Shown piece by piece: positions 26,743-32,143 of a DNA stretch of 32,143 bases. Made by a program: the position numbers and the translations under genes. The notes under the pieces were generated by a model. That model had not been told where the DNA came from. It did not search any database and saw only the letters and a list, made by a program, of their open reading frames with translations. Every line of letters starts with the position of its first letter. The stretch's first letter is position 1. The stretch lies in assembly GCA_007127745.1 (NCBI GenBank), contig SKYV01000046.1, forward strand, positions 1 to 32,143, in the 5' to 3' direction. The stretch is from Balneolaceae bacterium (lineage in GTDB: Bacteria > Bacteroidota > Rhodothermia > Balneolales > Balneolaceae).

Positions 26743-27043
26743 GATTCAAGTAATAGTTAGTAGTTGTTACGGTTTAAGTTTCTCCTTTCAAAAGGATCAG
26801 CTACAATATATTGACAACCTTCTTTTTATACAAAATTATTTTAATCGAAAATTTCGAATTAATTAACTGTAAGTAAATAAAGTTTATTTTACTTTAATTT
26901 TTTAAAGTGTAAGCGCTTTTTTATTTGATTAAGTTAATTATGAATAAAATATGAAGACACATCCCAAAAATTTTTAGGGTCTTTAATATTCGCTATCTTT
27001 CTTTTCTCAAAATAATCACACCAAACAGCGTGAATTTCACTCA
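26743..27043. promoter_or_regulatory. Divergent glnN-menA control region with several AT-rich palindromes
   Basis: This 301-base, very AT-rich stretch must contain both promoters. Symmetric elements visible are TCCTTT..AAAGGA near 26781, CGAAA-TTTCG near 26846, and AAGTAAATAAA facing TTTATTTTACTT at 26871-26894. ACTTTAA-TTAAAGT (four-base centre) lies at 26891-26908 and CCCAAAAATTTTTAGGG at 26963-26979. Several could be regulator sites or leader hairpins. No clear TAnnTTTG promoter box was identified, and which element belongs to which gene is unknown. Confidence 0.4.
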
Positions 27044-27931
27044 TTGAAATACTCAAAATTTTTTATTTGGCTGCGTGCTGCGCGTCCGCAAACTCTGCCT
27101 GCTTCATTTGTTCCCATACTTGCCGGTGCATCTCTTGCATGGCATCATTCAGTTTTCCGCTGGGATGCCTCTCTTGTTGCACTTTTGTGTGCTCTTCTCA
27201 TTCAGATCGGTACCAATTTCGCCAATGATTACTACGACTTTCTGAAAGGTGCTGACACTCCCGACCGCATCGGGTTTGAACGTGCCACAGCTGCGGGTCT
27301 TGTTACTCCCAATGCCATGTTTCGGGCAACCTATCTGACGATGGCACTGGCTTTTGTCCTCGGGTTGTATCTTGTCTGGATTGGTGGGTGGATTATTTTG
27401 ATGATTGGCCTGCTTTCTCTGCTTTTTGGTGTTTTATACACTGGTGGCCCGTTTCCACTGGGTTATAATGGCCTTGGAGATCTTTTTGTATTTATCTTTT
27501 TTGGCATTGTTGCTGTGATGGGAACCTATTATGTAAATGCCCTGCAGTGGAGTGTGCAATCATTTTGGTTGTCGGTTCCCGTGGGGGCGCTTTGCGTAAA
27601 TATTCTGGTTGTAAATAATCTGCGTGATATAGAACAGGACAAACAAACCGGCAAACGCACGCTTGGAGTACTTCTGGGAGAAAAAGCCCTGCAGACAGAA
27701 TACCTTCTGTTAGTTATCGTCTCGTTTTTAACTCCTTTCATTTTTTTCCTGCTCTATAATTTTTCACTCTGGATATTTTTGCCCTTCCTGAGTCTTCCCT
27801 TTGCCTTGCAGCTGATCCACCACATCTGGTATCACGATGATAAAAGAGAGCTCAATCAAACACTCGAACGAACTGCAAAGTTTATGGTTTTTTTTGGTGC
27901 CCTGCTTTCAATCGGCATACTTTTTCAATAA
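27044..27931 (+). CDS. menA: 1,4-dihydroxy-2-naphthoate polyprenyltransferase MenA
   Basis: The 295-residue integral membrane prenyltransferase (UbiA superfamily) attaches the isoprenoid chain to DHNA, giving demethylmenaquinone. The first Asp-rich motif is NDYYDFLKGADTPDR (near residue 60) and the second NNLRDIEQDKQTGKRTLGVLLG (near 190). Both are essential for Mg2+-diphosphate binding. About eight to nine hydrophobic segments are visible. The start appears to be TTG: the sequence KYSKFFIWLRAARPQTLPASFVPI right after it is the normal MenA N-terminus, and the next methionine is about 80 residues in. It is separated from menC by only 9 bases, so menA-menC-menE form one transcript, divergent from glnN. 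Confidence 0.95.
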   Translation: MKYSKFFIWLRAARPQTLPASFVPILAGASLAWHHSVFRWDASLVALLCALLIQIGTNFANDYYDFLKGADTPDRIGFERATAAGLVTPNAMFRATYLTMALAFVLGLYLVWIGGWIILMIGLLSLLFGVLYTGGPFPLGYNGLGDLFVFIFFGIVAVMGTYYVNALQWSVQSFWLSVPVGALCVNILVVNNLRDIEQDKQTGKRTLGVLLGEKALQTEYLLLVIVSFLTPFIFFLLYNFSLWIFLPFLSLPFALQLIHHIWYHDDKRELNQTLERTAKFMVFFGALLSIGILFQ

Positions 27932-27940
27932 GCTTGGTTT

Positions 27941-29026
27941 ATGCTGAATTTTTATGAATATAAACTCCCATTTGCCCGGCCGTTCAAAACAGCAAAAGCA
28001 GAATTTTCATCCAGAAGAGGAATTATCCTTCAATTCAAAAATCAGAAATTTGAGCTTCTGAGTGAGGCCTCCCCCCTTCCCGGCTTCTCGAAAGAAACGG
28101 TTCAGCAAATCAATAAAACTCTCCATCAACACCGGTATACTCTGGATGATTTTTTTCAATCCGGATTTTCCCTGGCTGATCTGAAAATTTTTCTGCATGA
28201 AATCCCCCGGTTTCCATCCTTACAATTTGCTATCAGTTATTTGGGGCTGGCCATTTTATCAAAAAAAAACAAACGAAGTATTTCCGACCTGACCGGAATA
28301 CAGCCTGCCAAAGAGCTTTTTATCAATCAAACGATCGGTCACACAAATGAAAAATCGGTTTTAGAGCAGATTGATGAGGCAGCCCAAAACGGCTTTCAAA
28401 CAATTAAAATCAAGGCTGACTCAACCCCCAAAAAACTTGCCGCCACTCTTGCTGAAGCTTCGGTAAAACACCCTCATATTTACTTCAGGATTGATGCAAA
28501 CCAATCCTGGCCCGAAGAAAAAGTTCACGAATACAGCTCCCTTTTCTCCGGGATCAACATTCAATATATCGAAGAACCCACTCCGGTAACAACTCCGGAA
28601 CATCTGCAAACTATTCAAAAAAAATGTGCCCTGCCGGTTGCAGTGGACGAATCCATCGAAACCCCGCAGCTGTTACAGGCATTTCTTGAATCTGGCCCGG
28701 ATCTGGTTGTTGTTCTTAAACCGATGCTGCTTGGAAATATTTTTACGCTTTTGGAAACAATTGGAAATAACAGGAGTACGCATCAAAATGTAGTGGTTAC
28801 CACGGCACTGGAATCAAAAATTGGGCGAACAGCAGTAGCTGTAATAGCAAGCCTGGTCGGTGACCCTGCCACAGCTCACGGATTGAATACCGGTCAACTT
28901 TTTGAGCACGACCTGTTCCCTGATTTTCCTTCTGTTAAAAACGGAGTCATCAAGGATCCGGAGGCTGAATATCACCTGTGTACGCTTCAAAACGTCGAAC
29001 CCTCATTAATCAAACATCTTGAATAA
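27941..29026 (+). CDS. menC: o-Succinylbenzoate synthase MenC
   Basis: This 361-residue enolase-superfamily enzyme dehydrates the MenH product to o-succinylbenzoate. The N-terminal capping domain contains LPFARPFKTAKAEFSSR. The barrel carries the expected residues: the lysine pair in TIKIKAD (near residue 156) and the metal-binding Asp in RIDANQSW (near 186). The Glu in IEEPTPV (near 212), the Asp in VAVDESIE (near 235) and the lysine in VVVLKPML (near 258) follow. The length and motifs fit MenC rather than dipeptide epimerases, and the position between menA and menE supports this. It ends 6 bases before menE. Confidence 0.93.
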   Translation: MLNFYEYKLPFARPFKTAKAEFSSRRGIILQFKNQKFELLSEASPLPGFSKETVQQINKTLHQHRYTLDDFFQSGFSLADLKIFLHEIPRFPSLQFAISYLGLAILSKKNKRSISDLTGIQPAKELFINQTIGHTNEKSVLEQIDEAAQNGFQTIKIKADSTPKKLAATLAEASVKHPHIYFRIDANQSWPEEKVHEYSSLFSGINIQYIEEPTPVTTPEHLQTIQKKCALPVAVDESIETPQLLQAFLESGPDLVVVLKPMLLGNIFTLLETIGNNRSTHQNVVVTTALESKIGRTAVAVIASLVGDPATAHGLNTGQLFEHDLFPDFPSVKNGVIKDPEAEYHLCTLQNVEPSLIKHLE

Positions 29027-29032
29027 ACAATC

Positions 29033-30526
29033 ATGAGCAGGAACACTTTTCATGTTCCGGAATTTTTCCTCCCCGCCAGTAACCTGATCTTTCTGGCTGA
29101 TGGAGAAAAACGGTTCATTTACGGCGACCTGTACCAACTTGCACATCAGCTTGAATCTGAGGCCAGCCGATTACACATTTCTGAATCGAATCCACTGCTG
29201 ATATTTTCCGAGCCTTCAGCAGAATCTGTTTTCCTGATTGCCGCGGCATTTCTTTCAAAAACTCCCATTCTGCCTCTGCATCCCGAAACGAGTAACGCTG
29301 AGCTGAACAATATTCTGGATTTGATTAAACCTGCTGCATTTTTCGGCTCCGGAGAATCACATCAAGACTTTACAAACAACACCCCTGCTTTAAAAATCAG
29401 CCCGGAATTTGACTCTCAAAATAGTGATTCTGAACTGATAAAATTCCAATTTGATGCCCCCGATCAGGTTGCCGGCTATTTTCTGACATCCGGCTCAACC
29501 GGAACCCCGAAAATTGTACCCGTAAAGCGGCGCCAGGTGTTTTTTGCAGCAAGAGCATCATCAGAGAACATCAAACCGGTTGAGAATAAATACTGGTTGT
29601 TGTGCCTTCCCCTGAATCATGTGGGAGGCATCAACGTGATATACCGCTCACTACTTTACAATTCAGCTATTTATTTGGCCCAGTCGTTCGATGCAGACAG
29701 AATTCACTCTCTTTTGAACGAAAATAAAGATTTCGAAGCGGCATCTATGGTTCCAACGATGCTGGATATGCTGCTGGAAAATTCATTTTTCAGGGTCCAA
29801 TTTAATTTTAAAGGCCTGCTTCTTGGGGGCGGGCCCATTTCGATGGACTTAATCAACCGAAGCCTGACCCGCGGAATTCCTATCGTAACAAGTTATGGCA
29901 TGACAGAAACATGTGCTCAAATTGCCGCCAACCCTATGCTGAAGCCCCGCGGTGATTATACACCCAAACAGAGTGTCGGCAGAATTTTTGAGCCGAACCA
30001 GATCGAAATTCGTACCGAAAGCGGCCAGGCTCTTCCTTATAACGAATCCGGAATTATCTGGTTGAAGGGTCCGCAGGTGTTCGACGGGTATTTGGATGAA
30101 TCTCACAACAAAGGTGCCTTCGATTTTGATGGCTGGTTAAACACCGGTGATTATGGCCACTTGAATCGAAAAAACCAGTTATTTATTGAAAACCGCCGTA
30201 CCGATCTGATTATTACCGGCGGAGAGAATGTAAATCCTGCTGAAATGGAAGAATGGCTTCTGAAACAGAATGAAATCCGGGAAGCGGCTGTGGTTGGTAT
30301 TCCCGACAAAAAATGGGGACAAAAAGTTGTGGCCTTTTTGGTGATTGATCCGGATACGTTTGATATGGATTCACTCAAAATTGAACTTAAAGAACAGGTA
30401 CGCAGGTATAAAATTCCCAAAGAGATTATTTTGACCCAATCACTCCCAAAAACGGATACCCTGAAAGTAAAAAAGGGAGAACTGCTGAAAATTTATAACA
30501 AGCAATTCAACAATGAATCAAGCTGA
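29033..30526 (+). CDS. menE: o-Succinylbenzoate-CoA ligase MenE
   Basis: This 497-residue adenylating enzyme activates o-succinylbenzoate to its CoA thioester, which MenB uses. ANL motifs in order are FLTSGSTGTPKIVPVKR (near residue 151), LLCLPLNHVGGIN, SYGMTETCAQIAANP (near 287) and WLNTGDYGHLNRKNQLFIENRR (near 369). GGENVNPAEMEEWL and the C-terminal lysine in LPKTDTLKVKKGELL (near 473) complete the set. The close spacing after menC and the LNHVGG segment favour MenE over the acyl-CoA synthetase encoded at 840-2552. Twenty-four bases separate its stop from the convergent GH130-like gene; no terminator is visible between them. Confidence 0.93.
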   Translation: MSRNTFHVPEFFLPASNLIFLADGEKRFIYGDLYQLAHQLESEASRLHISESNPLLIFSEPSAESVFLIAAAFLSKTPILPLHPETSNAELNNILDLIKPAAFFGSGESHQDFTNNTPALKISPEFDSQNSDSELIKFQFDAPDQVAGYFLTSGSTGTPKIVPVKRRQVFFAARASSENIKPVENKYWLLCLPLNHVGGINVIYRSLLYNSAIYLAQSFDADRIHSLLNENKDFEAASMVPTMLDMLLENSFFRVQFNFKGLLLGGGPISMDLINRSLTRGIPIVTSYGMTETCAQIAANPMLKPRGDYTPKQSVGRIFEPNQIEIRTESGQALPYNESGIIWLKGPQVFDGYLDESHNKGAFDFDGWLNTGDYGHLNRKNQLFIENRRTDLIITGGENVNPAEMEEWLLKQNEIREAAVVGIPDKKWGQKVVAFLVIDPDTFDMDSLKIELKEQVRRYKIPKEIILTQSLPKTDTLKVKKGELLKIYNKQFNNESS

Positions 30527-30550
30527 AGGGCAGTTATATGAAAAATGTAA

Positions 30551-31525
30551 TTATTCGCCGGGATCGTAAACAGCCACCCCGATTCCAGAATCTCCCATTC
30601 CAAAATAGAGAAACCATGTTCCGTCAAGTTCGGCAAGCCCTTCAATGAAAACCACATTCGGAATTTGCCCCCCAACCTCAAGATCAGTATCAGGTTCCAT
30701 AAAAAAATCGTCTGAGCGCTCTAACAGCCTTGTCGGGTCGTTGATATCAAAAAGCGCCTGTCCCGTACGATAAACAAGGTCATCATCAGCAGAGTTGTAC
30801 AACATTAAAATTCCATGTTCGGTAATCAAAGGTGTGGGGCCCGGCTCCACTAGACCGCTGTCGAACATCCCCTCTCGCGGTTCCATCACCGGTTCCTCAA
30901 TGGGATTCCAGTTGATAAGATCTTCCGACCAGGCAGACCATATGTTGGTGTCACCGAAGTACATCCAGTATCGTCCGTTAATTTTTTTTGGAACAATGGC
31001 TCCGGCTTTTGTCCATCCCAGCTCCGGAAAAATCAACCCGTGACGCTCCCATTCAAACAGGTCTTTGGAGGATGCCAGTGCCTGCCGGGCTGTTTCACCA
31101 TCGTAAGCGGTGTAAGTAAGCCAAAATGTATCATTAATTTTGGCAATTCTTGGATCTTCTGCTCCTCCGGGCAGCTCCCAATCGTCTGCAGGCTCAAAAA
31201 CAGGATCGGGATGCCGATCAAAATTAAACCCGTCGGTACTGGTTGCCAGCCCGATGCGGGACGTCCCGTTCCAGTTGCCAATTCCTGTTGAATCTTCTGC
31301 TCTGTATAGCATATAAATGGTTTCTCCGTCGGACCAGGAAGCGGGATTGAACACATCTTTTGCCTCCCAAGTATCACCCTGCGGAGTGATAACCGGGTTA
31401 CCGTCATACTTTACAAACGGTCCCATTTGCCAGTCAGACAGTTCAAAGTCTGCAGAACAGGAAATTAAAGTTAATGAGAGTACGATAATTGAAATGGCAG
31501 CCCAGATTTTTTTCAACAGTTCCAT
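30551..31525 (-). CDS. GH130-family glycosidase/phosphorylase-like lipoprotein
   Basis: The 324-residue product has a signal sequence ending LTLISC, a lipobox with Cys23 lipidated, so it is membrane-anchored. The mature part is a five-bladed-propeller type with the GH130 order of motifs: DVFNPASWSDGE, YMLYRAED, TSRIGLATSTDG and GGAEDPRI (residues 120-127). TYTAYDGETARQALASS, AIVPKKINGRYWMYFGD, MFDSGLVEPGPTPLITE and GGQIPNVVFIEGL follow. The Asp in EDPR (Asp124) is the expected catalytic acid. Family knowledge: GH130 enzymes cleave beta-mannosides, by phosphorolysis or hydrolysis; some related sequences in GH43/GH32 look alike. The substrate cannot be stated. No transporter or other carbohydrate gene is adjacent. 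Confidence 0.85.
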   Translation of the reverse strand: MELLKKIWAAISIIVLSLTLISCSADFELSDWQMGPFVKYDGNPVITPQGDTWEAKDVFNPASWSDGETIYMLYRAEDSTGIGNWNGTSRIGLATSTDGFNFDRHPDPVFEPADDWELPGGAEDPRIAKINDTFWLTYTAYDGETARQALASSKDLFEWERHGLIFPELGWTKAGAIVPKKINGRYWMYFGDTNIWSAWSEDLINWNPIEEPVMEPREGMFDSGLVEPGPTPLITEHGILMLYNSADDDLVYRTGQALFDINDPTRLLERSDDFFMEPDTDLEVGGQIPNVVFIEGLAELDGTWFLYFGMGDSGIGVAVYDPGE

Positions 31526-31683
31526 AGCAGTTTTTTATTTAGTCAATTGGTTTAGTAAAGACCATTGCAATTTATTTATATCCAAAAGATGAATAATCTG
31601 ACAATAAAATTACAAAAAAAATTTACTCTGACCTTTTTTATTCATCCTGTTGCTTCTTAACTTTTCATCCTGCAATCAGTGAT

Positions 31684-31724
31684 GCCCGGGTGGCGGAATT
31701 GGTAGACGCGTTGGACTTAAAATC
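31684..31724 (+). tRNA. tRNA-Leu(UAA), 5' half only, interrupted after the anticodon loop
   Basis: The sequence matches the 5' half of bacterial tRNA-Leu. The acceptor strand is GCCCGGG at 31684-31690, then the D-arm (GCG..CGC with GGTAGA), the 5' anticodon stem TTGGA, and the loop CTTAAAA (31716-31722) with anticodon TAA at 31718-31720. The 3' anticodon stem should read TCCA-; only TC is present and then ATTACG follows. No variable arm, T-arm (GGTTCGA) or closing CCCGGGC follows in the next 180 bases. The tRNA is therefore split here, most simply by integration of an element. Whether the 3' half lies at the other end cannot be seen. Confidence 0.85.
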
Positions 31725-31761
31725 ATTACGATAAGCCTTAATGCGCTGCAAACGCCGATTT

Positions 31762-31793
31762 TTGGTAATTTTAGTTACTAAAATAGTTACCAA
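31762..31793. repeat. Hairpin and TAGTTAC direct repeat near the tRNA junction
   Basis: TTGGTAATTTTAG (31762-31774) pairs with CTAAAA..TTACCAA (31778-31793) with a 3-base bulge. The same stretch holds TAGTTAC twice (31772-31778 and 31784-31790), starts 12 bases apart. These could be integrase arm-binding sites or a hairpin; the assignment is inference. Confidence 0.4.
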
Positions 31794-31866
31794 CTCCCTC
31801 CTATGAACGTACTTTGGATATAAGAAATCTGCTACGTCCCAAATACGTTTTTTAGAAAAAGGCAAA

Positions 31867-31904
31867 GTTGTTCTTCGTAATCATTAACCCATAACGAAGA
31901 CAAC
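31867..31904. promoter_or_regulatory. Inverted repeat directly before the integrase start
   Basis: GTTGTTCTTCGT (31867-31878) and ACGAAGACAAC (31894-31904) are inverted repeats apart from one missing base, with a 15-base spacer. The right arm ends directly at the ATG of the integrase gene. It could be an operator or an mRNA hairpin that limits integrase translation. Confidence 0.45.
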
Positions 31905-32143
31905 ATGACGTATAAAATCTATCCCTTTCAACGAGACAACAAATACCGATTCTTTGTTCGGTTTGAAGATGAACACGGAAAAGTAAGAAACCTGTCAACC
32001 GGTGTGACTTTACCATTGCGACACACCAATAAGCAGCGGAAAAAGGCCGAAAAAAAGGCTCAGAAAGAAGCCAAAAAGCGTGTACTTAAAGCGATGGGCA
32101 TGCATAACCCTTCCGTACGGCAACAAATTCAAACGCTCCGTGA
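31905..32143 (+). CDS. Tyrosine-recombinase (phage-type) integrase, N-terminal fragment
   Basis: The frame opens at ATG 31905 and runs off the end, giving 79 codons. The protein begins MTYKIYPFQRDNKYRFFVRF and contains LSTGVTLPLR, the strand-turn pattern of the arm-DNA-binding N-terminal domain found in many Bacteroidota and phage integrases. A very basic helix (KKAEKKAQKEAKKRV) follows, leading toward the core-binding domain. The catalytic domain (R..HxxR..Y) lies outside the window, so assignment rests on the N-terminal pattern plus its place beside a split tRNA. It probably drives excision and integration of the element to the right. Confidence 0.72.
   Translation, partial: MTYKIYPFQRDNKYRFFVRFEDEHGKVRNLSTGVTLPLRHTNKQRKKAEKKAQKEAKKRVLKAMGMHNPSVRQQIQTLR

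Larger units (their letters stand above)
31725..32143 (+). mobile_element. Left end of an element integrated in tRNA-Leu (runs off window)
   Basis: From the point where tRNA similarity stops to the end of the window is a 180-base leader with repeats and then the start of an integrase gene. An integrase next to the tRNA is the usual layout of islands and prophages that use tRNA genes as attachment sites. The exact crossover cannot be fixed from one end; it lies at or before the shared bases around the anticodon loop (about 31713-31724). Confidence 0.7.

Noticed and set aside
31716-31904. Group I intron in tRNA-Leu(UAA), as in cyanobacteria
   Set aside because: The interrupted gene and a GCCTTAA stretch after the loop recall the cyanobacterial tRNA-Leu intron. 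I could find no P7/G-binding core and no 3' exon before the protein-coding frame, and that frame looks like an integrase and not a homing endonuclease. Only the sequence further right could revive this idea.
1-32143. CRISPR arrays, toxin-antitoxin pairs or defence systems
   Set aside because: No regularly spaced direct repeats with unique spacers and no recognisable defence genes were seen; any such cargo would be in the integrated element beyond the right edge.

Overview
The window is about 32 kb of bacterial chromosome. The left 31.7 kb looks like core genome and the last ~0.45 kb looks like the edge of an integrated element. Several genes point to the Bacteroidota/Balneolota side of the tree. 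There is a SprA/Sov-type giant outer-membrane protein of the type IX secretion system (2433 residues), a type III glutamine synthetase, paired LptF/LptG-family permeases, a DUF4290-like small protein, Cys-anchored lipoproteins and a full classical menaquinone pathway. I favour a Balneolaceae-like marine or halophilic organism. That placement is inference from gene content; no search was run.

Layout, left to right. (1) 1-405 is the end of a tricorn-type S41 protease, facing an acyl-CoA synthetase (840-2552, minus). (2) 2943-3584 is an unrecognised lipoprotein, facing a secreted TIM-barrel protein and a TrpB2-type PLP enzyme (3889-6219, minus). (3) 6419-13720 is sprA on the minus strand, divergent from two overlapping LptF/LptG permease genes (14058-16548). 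(4) A PLP beta-synthase and a DUF3467 gene lie on minus (16557-17928), followed by a small DUF4290-like gene (18166-18441). (5) menF-menD-menH-menB (18592-23826, plus), then glnN on minus (24568-26742), then menA-menC-menE (27044-30526, plus). Together these cover chorismate to demethylmenaquinone, except the DHNA-CoA thioesterase; the final methyltransferase is also not here. (6) 30551-31525 is a GH130-like lipoprotein. (7) From 31684 comes the 5' half of tRNA-Leu(UAA), which stops matching a tRNA just after the anticodon loop, followed by the first 79 codons of a tyrosine-recombinase-like integrase that runs off the window.

Intergenic spaces carry two repeat families. One is a 140-195 bp transposase-less element with terminal inverted repeats (three copies: 488-681, 3595-3757, 22726-22869); the third copy is flanked by a perfect 11-bp direct repeat that looks like a target-site duplication. 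The other is a set of short GC-rich palindromes around 23875-24500. The most notable feature is the broken tRNA-Leu next to an integrase start: the right edge of the window is probably one end of a genomic island or prophage whose body lies outside.
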